A DNA stretch of 64,000 nucleotides from WHUA01 sp963711215 (lineage in GTDB: Bacteria > Pseudomonadota > Alphaproteobacteria > UBA8366). The DNA is taken from NCBI GenBank assembly GCA_963711215.1, contig CAVQDH010000002.1:1116001-1180000 (forward strand), read 5' to 3'. Under the pieces are notes generated by a model. The model was not told the origin of the DNA and did not search any database. It saw only the letters and a program-made list of their open reading frames with translations. The position numbers and the translations under genes were made by a program. Shown here piece after piece: positions 8,105 to 17,906 of the stretch (position 1 is its first letter; every line of letters starts with the position of its first letter).

Positions 8105-8766
8105 CAGAACCCTCGCATCCGGTTGCTCGGCACTTTCGATCGTTCCGTCGCCGTCGCCGGATAGACGCCGCCTTCCGCTGCGTCCTGCAGCAGCAAGGCG
8201 CCCGCGCCGATCAGGCATCGGGCGCCGATATTGATGTTATCCGCCAGCGTCGCATTGACACCGATAAAGCAGTTGTCGCCGACGGTCACCGCGCCGGAAA
8301 CGACGACATGGCTCGCGATGAATACGTTCGCGCCGATCGTGGCGTGATGGCCGATATGGTTGCCGCTCCACAGCGTCGTATTTTCGCCAATGGAAACAAA
8401 AGGCTGTATGGTGTTGTGCTCAAGCAGGAAGAGGTTGTCTTTCGGCTCGAATCCGCGCCACACGAAAGCCCGACTCGACACGTAGTGGGCAAAGCGGTAG
8501 CCCTTGCGCCGCGCCTCCTGAAACTTCGCCTCGCGATGCCGGTTCAGCTTGCCGAACGCCATGGCGATGAAGATGTCGCATTGATCCGGGGGAAAGTGGC
8601 GCTCCACTTCCTCGAAGGCCACGAGCGGCAGCCCCATGGCCTGATCGGTTTGCAGAAAATCCGAATCGACGGTGAAGCCGACGACCGAATAGTCGCTATC
8701 CTGGACGAAGCAGTAATGCGCGACCTCGGCGATCTGGCCCGCACCGAAGATAACCAGCCGTTTCAT
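8104..8766 (-). CDS. PglD/NeuD-like sugar O/N-acyltransferase
   Basis: 220 residues. The N-terminal ~100 residues begin with MKRLVIFGAGQIAE, the nucleotide-binding-like fold found in PglD and NeuD. The C-terminal half has hexapeptide repeats (HIGHHATIGANVFIASH, VTVGDNCFIGVNATLADN, INIGARCLIGAGALL) of the left-handed beta-helix acetyltransferases; HIGHHA carries the expected catalytic His. Such enzymes acylate amino-sugars bound for glycoproteins or surface polymers. It is the first gene of a coupled minus-strand pair with the propeller protein and diverges from the TPR-glycosyltransferase at 8825. Confidence 0.8.
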   Translation of the reverse strand: MKRLVIFGAGQIAEVAHYCFVQDSDYSVVGFTVDSDFLQTDQAMGLPLVAFEEVERHFPPDQCDIFIAMAFGKLNRHREAKFQEARRKGYRFAHYVSSRAFVWRGFEPKDNLFLLEHNTIQPFVSIGENTTLWSGNHIGHHATIGANVFIASHVVVSGAVTVGDNCFIGVNATLADNINIGARCLIGAGALLLQDAAEGGVYPATATERSKVPSNRMRGF

Positions 8767-8824
8767 GCGCGGACTATATCAGCGGCTGGCGTGCCCGATA
8801 AGTGTCGACGTAAACTGCCGCGCC

Positions 8825-10900
8825 ATGTCGAGCCCGATCGAAATGTTGCAGGCGGCGCTGAGGTTCCAGCAGCGGGGGGAGCACGCGGCGGCGGCCCGTG
8901 TATTGCGCCAGGTGCTGACGATCGATGCGGGACATCCGGATGCCCTGCATCTGCTGGGACTATGCCTGCACGCGCAAGGTGATAGCGCCGAAGCGTTAAA
9001 GCAGATTCGCAAGGCGATCGAGGTCAAGCCGTCGGAGCCGATGTTCCACACCAACGCCGGCGTCGTCGCCGTCGCGATGGGGGACGTCAAGGCCGGCATT
9101 ACGCATTATAGCCGCGCGCTCGCGCTCGATCCGGCCTATGTCGACGCTTGCAACAATCTCGGAGTCGCGCTGCAGCGTATGGGGCTTTTCAATGAAGCGG
9201 CGACGGCATTCCGCCGGGCCGTCGAGCTTTGCCCGGACGCGCCGGGCCCGCTCGTCAATCTCGGCAACACCCTGCGGGCGCTCGGCCAACCGGCGGACGC
9301 GATCGCGTACTACCGGCGCGCCCTTGCGATTGCGCCCGATATGGCGGAAGCGCACAACAATCTCGGCAACGCCTTGAAGACGCAGCGGCGCTACGACGAC
9401 GCCATCGAAAGTTATGACAAGGCGTTGAAACTCCGGCCCGATTTTTCCGAGGCGCATTTCAACCGCGGGCTCGTTCTTGCGGCTCGCGGCGATCCGGAAG
9501 GGGCGGTGGATGCGCTCACGCGGGCGATCGCGATCCTCCCGGATCCGCGATATCGCCTCGCGCGGGCCGGCATCCTGCCGGTCATGCCCCGCTCGCTCTC
9601 GGATATGGCGGAATGGCGCGAGCGTTTTGCGCATGAAATCGCCGCGCTGGCTTCCGAAAAAATCACGGTGCCGGGAACGCCGCTCGAGACACCGGTGATG
9701 AATTTCTATCTCGCCTATCACGGTGAGAACGACCGCGAGCTCATGGTGCAGCTGTCCCGGCTGTTCCGGCAGGCCTATCCGTCGCTGGAATGGACGGCGC
9801 CGCATTGCCAGGACGCAGCATTGCGGGAGCGCGGGCCGCGCGTCCGTCTTGGGTTTTTCTCCACCTTCCTGTACGACCATGCGGTGGCGTGGAGCATCCG
9901 CGGATTTCTCGAAGCGCTGCCGAAGGACCGTTTCGAGGTCATCCTGTTCACCGTGCGGCAGCCCGAAGGCGACGTTATGCCGGAGATCATGGCCGCGGCA
10001 GACAAGGTCATCATGCTGCCGCAGTCGATCGATCGGGCACGCGGCCTCATCGCCGAAGCGCGTCTCGATGTCTTGACCTTTGCGGACATCGGGATGGAGA
10101 GCTTGAGCTATGCGCTCGCGCATGCGCGATTGGCGCCGGTGCAATGCGCGACCTGGGGGCATCCGGTGACCACCGGCATCTCGACGGTGGATTATTACAT
10201 CTCGAGCGATTTCGCCGAGCCGGACGACGCGGCCGAGCAGTACAGCGAGCGGCTTGTCCGTCTCTCCGGGATCCAATGCACCTACCGCCGGCCTTCCTTC
10301 CCGGCCGATCCGAAGCCGCCCGCGCCCGATCTGCCCGCCGGTGCGACGATCTATCTTTGTCCGCAGAGCCTGTTCAAGATCCATCCGGACATGGACGGGC
10401 CGCTGTCGGAAATCCTGCGCCGGGACCCCGCGGGCGTCATGCTGTTCTTCGAGGGAACGGACAAGGTCATCACCGGCCGCCTGCAGGAACGCTGGCGCGA
10501 GACCTTCGCGGATGTGGCCGCGCGCGTACGCTTCCTGCCGCGCGTGACGGTCGATCGTTTCCTGGAAACCATGGCGTCCGCCGATGTCTTGCTGGACACA
10601 TGGCCGTTCGGCAGCGGCAACACGAGCTACCAGGGCTTTGCCGCCGGTATTCCCATCGTGACCTTTCCGGGAAAGTATTTGCGCGGGAGGGGAACGCTGG
10701 CGCATTACCGTCACATGGGATTCACCGATTGCGTCGCGGACACGCCGGAATCCTATGTGGATATTGCCGTCCGCCTCGGCACCGACAGCGAATTTCACCG
10801 CCGGATTTCGGCCATGATCCGCGAGCGCTGCCACGTGCTGTTCGATGACGAGCGCGTCGGGGCCGACCTCGTGCGGTTCCTCCTGGAGGTGACGGCGTGA
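8825..10900 (+). CDS. TPR protein with GT41 (OGT/SPINDLY-like) glycosyltransferase domain
   Basis: 691 residues from ATG 8825. Residues ~1-260 are about seven TPRs with the NNLG signature (ACNNLGVALQRMG, AHNNLGNALKTQ). The C-terminal half is GT41: WGHPVTTGISTVDYYISSD, YSERLVRL, CPQSLFKIHPD (Lys matching the UDP-phosphate-binding Lys of OGT) and LDTWPFGSGNTSYQGFAAG. Such enzymes transfer a sugar from a nucleotide donor to Ser/Thr or Asn of proteins bound by the TPR. Its stop overlaps the start of the next gene (GTGA), so the two paralogues are co-translated. Position between flaG and the flagellins suggests flagellin as the acceptor; that is inference. Confidence 0.88.
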   Translation: MSSPIEMLQAALRFQQRGEHAAAARVLRQVLTIDAGHPDALHLLGLCLHAQGDSAEALKQIRKAIEVKPSEPMFHTNAGVVAVAMGDVKAGITHYSRALALDPAYVDACNNLGVALQRMGLFNEAATAFRRAVELCPDAPGPLVNLGNTLRALGQPADAIAYYRRALAIAPDMAEAHNNLGNALKTQRRYDDAIESYDKALKLRPDFSEAHFNRGLVLAARGDPEGAVDALTRAIAILPDPRYRLARAGILPVMPRSLSDMAEWRERFAHEIAALASEKITVPGTPLETPVMNFYLAYHGENDRELMVQLSRLFRQAYPSLEWTAPHCQDAALRERGPRVRLGFFSTFLYDHAVAWSIRGFLEALPKDRFEVILFTVRQPEGDVMPEIMAAADKVIMLPQSIDRARGLIAEARLDVLTFADIGMESLSYALAHARLAPVQCATWGHPVTTGISTVDYYISSDFAEPDDAAEQYSERLVRLSGIQCTYRRPSFPADPKPPAPDLPAGATIYLCPQSLFKIHPDMDGPLSEILRRDPAGVMLFFEGTDKVITGRLQERWRETFADVAARVRFLPRVTVDRFLETMASADVLLDTWPFGSGNTSYQGFAAGIPIVTFPGKYLRGRGTLAHYRHMGFTDCVADTPESYVDIAVRLGTDSEFHRRISAMIRERCHVLFDDERVGADLVRFLLEVTA

Positions 10901-13078
10901 GCGAGGTCGGCTTGCTGCTCGCCGAGGCGCAGCAGCAATTCAAGGCCGGACGAACCGCCGACTCCTATGCGACATGCGGCGAGGTGCTCAAGCGCGATCC
11001 GGAAAATTCGGCGGCGCTCGAGCTGATGGGGGTGCTGGCGAGCCGGCTGGGGGAGATCGAGACCGCCGTGCAGATGCTGGAACGCGCGGCAAAGCAGCGG
11101 CCCGGCGAGGCGCGTCTTCTCGCCAATCTCGGCGCCGTGTACCGGGCGGCCGGGCGGGTCGAGGAGGCGGAGGCGCGCTATCGCGACGCAATCGCCCTCG
11201 ATCCGGACAGCCGTGCCGGCGCGGTTCAATCTGGCGAATCTGCTGATGGCACGCGGCGAGTTCGACGCCGCCTTGCGCGAATATGTGGCGATCGTCGAGC
11301 GCGATCCATCGAATGCCGGCGCCCTGAACAACATGGCGGCAGTCCTCGAGGCCAAGGGCCGTTTCGAAGAGGCGGAAAGCGTTTATCGCGCGCTTCTTGA
11401 TGCCAATCCGGAGGATGCCGGCGCGTCCAACAACCTCGGCGCACTGCTCCGGGACATGGGGCGCATGCCGGAAGCGATCATGCATTACCGGCGAGCGATT
11501 GCTCTCGACCCGAAGGCAGTCGAGCCGCGCAACAATCTGGGCGTGGCGCTGCTCGACACCGGCGATTTCGAAGCCGCGGTCGACTGTATTCGCGACGCCT
11601 TGGCGCTTGGCGGCGACGTCGCCGCGGTCCATGAAAATCTCGGCAACGCGCTGCGCAAGCTCGGAGAGACGGACGAAGCGGCTCGGGCTTACGAAAAGGC
11701 GCTGGCGCTCGGCAACGCGGCCGGCGTGCGCTTCAAGCTGGCGACACTGCTTCCGGCCGTGGCCGGTTCGACCGACGAGCTCGATCGCTGGCGGCGGCGG
11801 ATGGCCAAGGCCGTGGATGCGCTCGCCGACGCGGGCTTCTCACTGCGCGATCCGTATGCGGAAGTGGGGGTCACTACCTTCAACCTGTCCTATCACGATA
11901 CGAACAACCGCGACCTGCAGGCCTCGCTTGCGCAGGCCTATCTCCGTGCCTGCCCGACGTTGGCTTTTACGGCGCCGCATTGCGCGGCACCACGGCCATC
12001 AGGCGCGGCGCCGCTCAAGGTCGGATTCATTTCGCGCCAGTTCGCGAACAATGCCGTCGGCTGGTGCTTTCACGGCGTGCTGCGCCACATGCCGCGCGAC
12101 GATATTTCGGTGACGGCCCTGCGGTTCGGCGAGTTGGACGATCCCTTGTGGCGGCGCATCGCCGCCGACGTGGACGCGGCGGTGGTCCTGCCGGCGTCGC
12201 TGGCGTTTGCGCGCGCGCGCATCGCCGAGCTGGAATTGGACGTGCTCGTCTATACGGATATCGGCATGGAGCCGCTCACCTACTTCCTCGCCTTCGCGCG
12301 GCTCGCTCCGTTGCAGTGCGTGCTGGGCGGTCACCCCGATACGCTCGGCATTCCGGCGATCGATCTCTTCATCAGCAGCGACCTGCAGGAGCCGGCCGAC
12401 GCGGAGGAGCATTACAGCGAAAAACTCATTCGCTTGCCGGGGGCGCCGACCTATTACGACCGCCCGGAGGTGCCCGCGCCGCTCAAGCCGCGCGCGGCGT
12501 TCGGCCTGCCCGAGGAAGGGGCGATCTATTTCTGCGCCCAGACGCTGATCAAGATCCATCCCGAGATGGACGCGCTCTTTGCCGGCATTCTTGCGGGCGA
12601 TCCGGAGGGGCTGCTTGTCCTGCCGGCGGGCTACAATCCGCGGCTGGCCGAGCGTCTCAAGGCGCGCTTCGCACGAAGCTTGGGGCCTTTGGCGGAGCGG
12701 GTCCGCTTCTTGCCGGCGATGAGCCATCTCGATTTCATGAACGTCATGGCGCTGGCCGATGTTTCGCTCGATACCCGGCCGTTCGGCGGCGGCAACACGA
12801 GCTGGCAGGCGATCGCCGCGGGCACGCCCATCGTGACGTGGCCGGGCCGGTTCCTGCGCGGCCGCTACACGCAAGCGCTTTATCGCCTGGCCGGCGCGGA
12901 AGACACCATTGTCGGCAGCGCCGGGGCCTATGTCGCGATGGCGCTGCGGCTGGCGCAAGATCGCGATTTCCGGTCCGCCGTGCAGGCCCGGATCGCCGCC
13001 GGGGCCGGACGTATCTTCGCCGACAGGACGCATGTCGCGGCTTTGCGCGATACGTTCATCCGATACGCCAAGTCTTAG
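10897..13078 (+). CDS. Second TPR-GT41 glycosyltransferase, frame broken by one base
   Basis: Paralogue of the preceding gene. The GTG start overlaps its stop. TPRs span residues ~1-300 (ALNNMAAVLEAKGR, ASNNLGALLRDMGR, PRNNLGVALLDTG), then GT41 motifs: GGHPDTLGIPAIDLFISSD, YSEKLIRLPG, CAQTLIKIHPE and LDTRPFGGGNTSWQAIAAG. The frame changes by +1 near 11211: AGCCGTG reads through only if one C is removed, giving DPDSVPARFNLANLL. The corrected gene is 727 codons, ending at 13078. All catalytic motifs survive, so a sequence error is likelier than decay. It converges on the WbqC gene with a 4-nt overlap. Confidence 0.82.
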
Positions 13079-13725
13079 ATCTGCGAGCGAATATCGCCGG
13101 CGATGATTTCGGCGGGCTCGGTCAATATGCGGTGCAGGATGCTCCACCGGGAGCCACGCCATTCCGGCAGGAAGCGAAGCTCTATGCCGTGGTGGCCGAA
13201 CGCCGCGGCATCGTAGAGCGTCCGACCGCCCTCGAGGTTGACGTAGCGGGTGGCGCCCAGCGCCCGCGCGGCCGCCAGCACGCGGTCTTGCCCATGCAGC
13301 GACGGATCGAGGCCGAGCGTGCTGGTGCGGACTGTCTCAAACGGCAGGTCCAGCGTCCGGCAACAAAAGCCGAGCAGCTTCTCCAGATAGTCGCAGACCG
13401 TTCCGTCAAGGCGAAGCATCGCGTCGCAAAGCGGATGCCGGAAGCTTTGCAGCACCGGGAAGCGCCGAGACGAAGCCTGAAGCCGTTCCAGGGCATCGTC
13501 CGCGAACCGCAGGTCGCTGATGCGCGCGTCGACCGCCGCCCGCTGCAGCGGCAGGGTAAGCCAGGCGGGGTCTCCCGCGGCGTTGGGCAGGCGGTTGCGA
13601 TGCACCCATCCGCGGCGCGGGAATTGCACGCAATCGAAGAGGGCGACGCGATCGGCGGCTGCGAAAAGCCGGAAATATCCAGCATAGGGCAGGAAATACG
13701 GTTGCATCACCGCGACGGTCGTCAT
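13075..13725 (-). CDS. WbqC-family protein
   Basis: 216 residues. MTTVAVMQPYFLPYAGYFRL, then VHRNRL and LTLPLQR, are the family signature. WbqC-like proteins occur in O-antigen and amino-sugar gene clusters; the exact reaction is unproven, though links to nucleotide-sugar or acyl transfer have been proposed. ATG 13725 starts at the conserved N-terminus. It is the only minus-strand gene between the TPR-GT genes, and its stop overlaps that of the upstream plus-strand gene. Confidence 0.8.
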   Translation of the reverse strand: MTTVAVMQPYFLPYAGYFRLFAAADRVALFDCVQFPRRGWVHRNRLPNAAGDPAWLTLPLQRAAVDARISDLRFADDALERLQASSRRFPVLQSFRHPLCDAMLRLDGTVCDYLEKLLGFCCRTLDLPFETVRTSTLGLDPSLHGQDRVLAAARALGATRYVNLEGGRTLYDAAAFGHHGIELRFLPEWRGSRWSILHRILTEPAEIIAGDIRSQI

Positions 13726-13824
13726 GCCGGAAGCCTACCAATTCCAGGAGAGGAAAACGAAGATTCCATCGCGTAAAGCTGCGGTCAAATCCCGTCTTCA
13801 TATTGCCCGCGCATCCGGGTATTG

Positions 13825-15592
13825 ATGCGGTCGATGTCAGGGGCCTTGCAAGACACGTTGCGGCGCGCGCTTGCGCTGCGGGAAGCGGGAAAGACGCACG
13901 AGGCGGAAGCCCTGTGCGACGCGGTCCTCACGCTCGACCCCGAGAATGCGGACGGATGGCAGATTGTCGGCCTCGTCCGTCTCGACCAGGGCATGAACGC
14001 CGCCGCCCGCGATGCGCTGGCGAAGGCCGCTGCCCTCGCGCCCGAGATAGCCGGCAATCACGTCAATTTGGCGACGGCGCTGCAACGGCTGGGGAAGCCG
14101 GAGCAGGCGATCCGGAGTCTCGATCGGGCGATCGCCTTGCAGGATGATTTGCCGGAGGCGCATTACAATCTCGGCAACGTGCTGTTGCAGGCCGGCCGTC
14201 CGGCGGAAGCCGAAGCCGCGTTCGAGCGGGCGGCGATGCTGCGTCCCGGCTATGCGGAAGCGCTCAACAATCTGGGCCTTCGGGCCAAGGAACGCGGCGA
14301 CGCGGAAGCGGCAATCGATTATTTCCGGCGGGCGCGGGATGCCGCGCCCGGCTACGCGCCGGCATGGTCCAATCTTTGCGGTGTGCTCCTGGACCGCGGC
14401 CGAACGGTCGAGGCTATCGAAGCCGGGCGGCGTGCCGTGCTTCTGTCTCCGGGCAGCGCCGAAGGCGCATTACAATCTCGGCAATGCGTTCGCCGCCGCG
14501 CCGATCCCGGCCGAAGCCGCGGCCTGCTATCGCCGGGCGCTGCAGGCCGATCCCGCGTATGCCGATGCGTTCGTCAATCTGGGGGTTGCGCTGATGCATC
14601 TGGGCGTGTGCGACGAGGCAATCGCCGCGCTGGATCATGCGCTCGTTCTCGATCCCGACCTGGCCGAAGCGAACTGGAACAAGGCGCTCGCGCTGCTGCT
14701 GTCGGGCCGGCTCGGTGAAGCCTGGGATCTGTATGAATGGCGCTGGCGGGCCGTGAAGGATCTGACCTGGCCGAGGATCGACCGGCCGTTGTGGGACGGC
14801 GGTGACGGGGCCGGGCGTACGCTGCTGATCCGTTGCGAGCAGGGCTACGGCGATGCCATCCAGTTCGCCCGCTATCTGCCGCTGGTGCGCCAGCGGAACT
14901 GGCGTGTCGTGGTCGAATGTCCGCCGAAGCTGGAGCGCCTGTTCCGGGCGAGCGGGCTCGCCGATACGGTAATCCCCTTCGGCGCCGAGCGGCCGGCCTT
15001 CGACAGCTGGCTGCCGATCATGAGCCTGCCGCGCGCCTTCGGGACGGAGATCGCCTCAATTCCACAGACATGTCCTTATCTGCAGGCACAGCCCGCGGCG
15101 GCAGCGCGGAGCGGCGACCGCCGAACGAAGGTTGGGATCGTCTGGCAAGGAAGTCTGAGCAACGATCGAGGTCGGTTCAGGTCTTGCGCGCTGGCGGATT
15201 TGGCGCCGTTGCGGAACATATCCGGCATATCGCTTTATAGCCTGCAGGCGCAGCTGTTGGGTGAAGAGCGCGACCGGCTCCGCGCGTTCTCGATTCCCGA
15301 CCTGGAGACCGGACTGACCGATTTCGCGGAGACCGCGGTTGTCCTTCAATCGCTCGATCTGGTGATCACGGTCGACACGGCGATGGCGCACCTCGCCGGC
15401 GCCTTGGGCCGTCCCGTCTGGGTGCTGCTGTCGGCCTTTCCGGATTGGCGATGGCTGCTCGACCGGGACGATAGTCCGTGGTATCCGACCATGCGCTTGT
15501 TTCGTCAGCGGCGCATCGGCGATTGGGCGTCGGTCGTGGATGACGTGGCTTCCGCTCTCGCCGACGATTGCGCGGGAAGGGGTGTTCGATGA
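13825..15592 (+). CDS. TPR protein with GT-B (heptosyltransferase-like) domain, FlmG-like; one-base frame change
   Basis: About 588 residues after correction. Residues ~1-270 are TPRs (AHYNLGNVLLQAGRP, ALNNLGLRAKERGD, FVNLGVALMHLG); the C-terminal ~300 residues are a GT-B domain with RTLLIRCEQGYGDAIQFARY, KVGIVWQGSLSND and DLVITVDTAMAHLAGALGRP. This matches Caulobacter FlmG, a soluble TPR-GT enzyme that glycosylates flagellins. A +1 change at GAAGGCG (14461-14467) is repaired by removing one G, giving SAEAHYNLGNAF. The start is uncertain (ATG 13825 or 13834; no clear ribosome site). It is followed by the DegT gene and then the flagellins. Confidence 0.8.
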
Positions 15593-15638
15593 TGCGTTGG
15601 CATGCAACGGCATTGCCTGAAAGGGGCGGCGGCTGACG

Positions 15639-16739
15639 ATGGCGGCACCGGCAATCCCCGTGATGGCGCCCCGGCTGCCCGATGCCGCGGCCCTCATGCC
15701 CTATCTCGAGGAAATCGACGTAAACCGCTGGTACAGCAATTTCGGGCCGCTGTTGCGGCGGTTCGAGGCGCGGCTGGCGGACCATTTCGACCTGCCCAAG
15801 GACGGCGTGGCCTGCGTCGGCAATTGCACGGTGGGGCTGATGCTCGCCCTCATGGCGGTTGCGCGGGAGCGCGGCGGCTACTGCATCATGCCGTCCTTCA
15901 CCTTCGTGGCATCGGCCCATGCCGTGCTGGCGGCCGGCCTCATTCCGCTGTTCATCGACGTGGATTCGCAGTCCTGGACGGTGACCCCGGCGAGCGTGAC
16001 CGAGGCCGTTCGGTCGGCCGACCGGCCGGTGGCCGCTGCGCTGGTCGTGTCGCCTTTCGGCGCGCCGGTCGACGTTGCCGCGTGGGACGAATTTGCCGCG
16101 CACAGCGGCATCCCCGTCGTGATTGATGCGGCGGCGGGATTCGATGGCGCAAACGCCGGGAAAGCGCCCCTCGTCATCAGCTTCCACGCGACCAAGGTGA
16201 TGGGGACGGGCGAGGGAGGGGCCGTACTGAGCCGCGACGCGGCGGTGATCCGATCGATCGCCGCAGCCTCGAATTTCGGTTTCCACGACAGCCGCGAGGC
16301 GAAGGTGGCCGGATTCAACGGCAAGCTCAGCGAGTACAGCGCCGCAGTCGGCCTTGCGTCATTGGATGCCTGGCCGGCAACGCGCAGGATGTTGGCGCAG
16401 CTCACCCGGCTCTACGCCGATGCCTTGAACGGGATCGGCAATATCAGCCTGTCGCCGGCCTTCGGCGCCGGCTGGGTCAGCTCGACATGCAACATCGCCT
16501 TCGACCGCCCGGTCGTGGAGGCGGTCATGGGCGCGCTCGCCGACGCCGGGATCGATTCGCGGCAGTGGTGGAGCAAGGGCTGCCACCGGGAGCCTGCGTT
16601 TGCCGGCTTTCCCCATCGCGACCTTTTCGTCACCGACGATCTCGGCCGGCGCGTTCTCGGCCTGCCGTTCCACGAAGCGCTCAGCGAGCAGGATATCGAG
16701 CGCGTCGTCGCCATCGCCGCGTCCGCGGCGCAACGATAG
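15639..16739 (+). CDS. DegT/DnrJ/EryC1/StrS-family aminotransferase
   Basis: 366 residues. The fold-type I PLP enzyme motifs are present: NCTVGLMLAL (phosphate loop), MPSFTFVASAHAVLAAGL, VIDAAAGFDG with the PLP-ring Asp, and ISFHATKVMGTGEGG with the Schiff-base Lys. Family members transaminate nucleotide-linked keto-sugars to amino-sugars. It is thus a candidate for making the donor sugar used by the neighbouring glycosyltransferases. No sugar dehydratase or cytidylyltransferase lies nearby, so the rest of the pathway must be elsewhere. It starts 46 nt after the TPR-GT-B gene. Confidence 0.88.
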   Translation: MAAPAIPVMAPRLPDAAALMPYLEEIDVNRWYSNFGPLLRRFEARLADHFDLPKDGVACVGNCTVGLMLALMAVARERGGYCIMPSFTFVASAHAVLAAGLIPLFIDVDSQSWTVTPASVTEAVRSADRPVAAALVVSPFGAPVDVAAWDEFAAHSGIPVVIDAAAGFDGANAGKAPLVISFHATKVMGTGEGGAVLSRDAAVIRSIAAASNFGFHDSREAKVAGFNGKLSEYSAAVGLASLDAWPATRRMLAQLTRLYADALNGIGNISLSPAFGAGWVSSTCNIAFDRPVVEAVMGALADAGIDSRQWWSKGCHREPAFAGFPHRDLFVTDDLGRRVLGLPFHEALSEQDIERVVAIAASAAQR

Positions 16740-16781
16740 GCCGGCCTGATTCCCTGACCGTGGAGGCAGGGGCCGGCACCC

Positions 16782-16813
16782 GGAAAGAACTTCCGGATCT
16801 GGCAAGTCTTGCC
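16782..16813 (+). promoter_or_regulatory. FlbD/ftr-like dyads upstream of flagellin 1
   Basis: GGCAAGTCTTGCC (16801-16813) is a perfect palindrome around one T. GGAAAGAACTTCC (16782-16794), itself within a CCGGAA..TTCCGG dyad, lies 19 bp upstream, centre to centre. They end about 90-110 bp before the sigma-54 element at 16901, the usual enhancer distance. Confidence 0.55.
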
Positions 16814-16900
16814 GGGCAAAACGGACTTCGTTAACAGGCCCGTTCAGCCCTCATATATAAAAACATATGTAAATCAAATAATTAACCCGCCACGCCGCGC

Positions 16901-16916
16901 TGGCACGCCAGTTGCC
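16901..16916 (+). promoter_or_regulatory. Sigma-54 promoter of flagellin 1
   Basis: TGGCACGCCAGTTGCC matches TGGCACG-N4-TTGC at every conserved base. Transcription should start near 16928, leaving a leader of about 86 nt before ATG 17014. Confidence 0.9.
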
Positions 16917-17013
16917 GTTAACCATACCGGGTTCGGCGTCTCGTCCGCGGTAATTGGCACAAGCGACCCGGTACATATGACGCCAGATGTCAAAGCCAGA
17001 AAGGAACTGACAG

Positions 17014-17845
17014 ATGGCTACTCCAAAGATCAACCTGAGCGCAGGTGTACGAGCCAATCTGCTCACGCTGCAGAACACGACCAAACTGATCAGCACGGTG
17101 CAGACCCGGCTGTCCACCGGACTCAAGGTCAATTCGGCCATCGACGATGCGAACGCGTATTTTACCGCGAAGGCGCTCAACAATCGTTCGGACGACCTGA
17201 ACGCACTGAAATCGAATATCGATCTGTCCATCAGTGCCCTTCAGGGAGCGATCCATGGCATCGAGTTCGATCACCGATCTGGTCCAGCAGGCAAAGGGCC
17301 TGGTCAACACGGCGAAGGCGACGGGCGATACCGCCGAGCGTTCGCTGCTCGCCGTCCAGTTCAACGCGCTGTTGGTGCAGATCGACAACCTGGCGAACGA
17401 CGCCAACTTCAACGGCTCGAACCTCATCAGGTCGACACCCGATAACCTTCAGGTCGACTTCAACGAGGACAGCACCAGCAGCATCACCATCACCGGCCTC
17501 GACTCGACGACGGCATCGACGGGCCTGGACATCACCGAGGCGGGCAACAATTTTTCCAGCCTCACGGATATCAATTTCTCGATCACGCAGCTGAACAGCG
17601 CGCTGACCGAGCTGCGCACCAATGCCTCGACCCTCGGCTCCAACAATACCGTGCTGCAGACGCGCCTTGACTTCACCGCCAACCTGTCGACGACGCTGAC
17701 GGAAGGCGCCGGCAAGCTGACCCTGGCGGATCTCAACGAGGAAAGCGCCAACCTGCTGGCCTTGCAGACCCGGCAGCAGCTTGGCCTGAACTCGCTTGCG
17801 CTGGCCGCGCAGAGCGAGCGGCAGATCCTGAGCCTGTTCGGTTAA
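17014..17845 (+). CDS. Flagellin (copy 1), one-base frame change
   Basis: 276 residues after correction. The conserved N-terminal coil (LSTGLKVNSAIDDANAYF) and C-terminal coil (LTLADLNEESANLLALQTRQ, ending QILSLFG) are intact; the central domain is short, as in alphaproteobacterial flagellins. It is closely similar to copy 2. The frame shifts +1 at GAGTTCG (17264-17268): removing one T gives ESITDLVQQAKGL, aligned with copy 2, and a length one codon longer than copy 2. Serines and threonines in the middle (DSTSSITITGLDSTTASTG) are potential O-glycosylation sites. It has a sigma-54 promoter and upstream dyads of its own. Confidence 0.9.
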
Positions 17846-17906
17846 CGCAGGCGGCGCGGCCAGCAGTAGGCCCGCCCGGCGCGGCGGCGCTACCCCTTAA
17901 CGACAG

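Noticed and set aside
8996..10834. Long open frame on the minus strand (612 codons)
   Set aside because: It is antisense to the TPR-GT41 gene, with Arg/Asp/His-rich composition typical of a shadow frame in high-GC DNA and no family motifs.
10897..13078. Programmed ribosomal frameshifting in the TPR-GT genes
   Set aside because: No shared slippery sequence or following structure among the many sites, and the same type of change occurs in unrelated genes, so error is likelier.
6353..16739. Horizontally acquired island with boundaries
   Set aside because: No integrase, transposase, tRNA or direct-repeat ends seen, and base composition is like the flanks.
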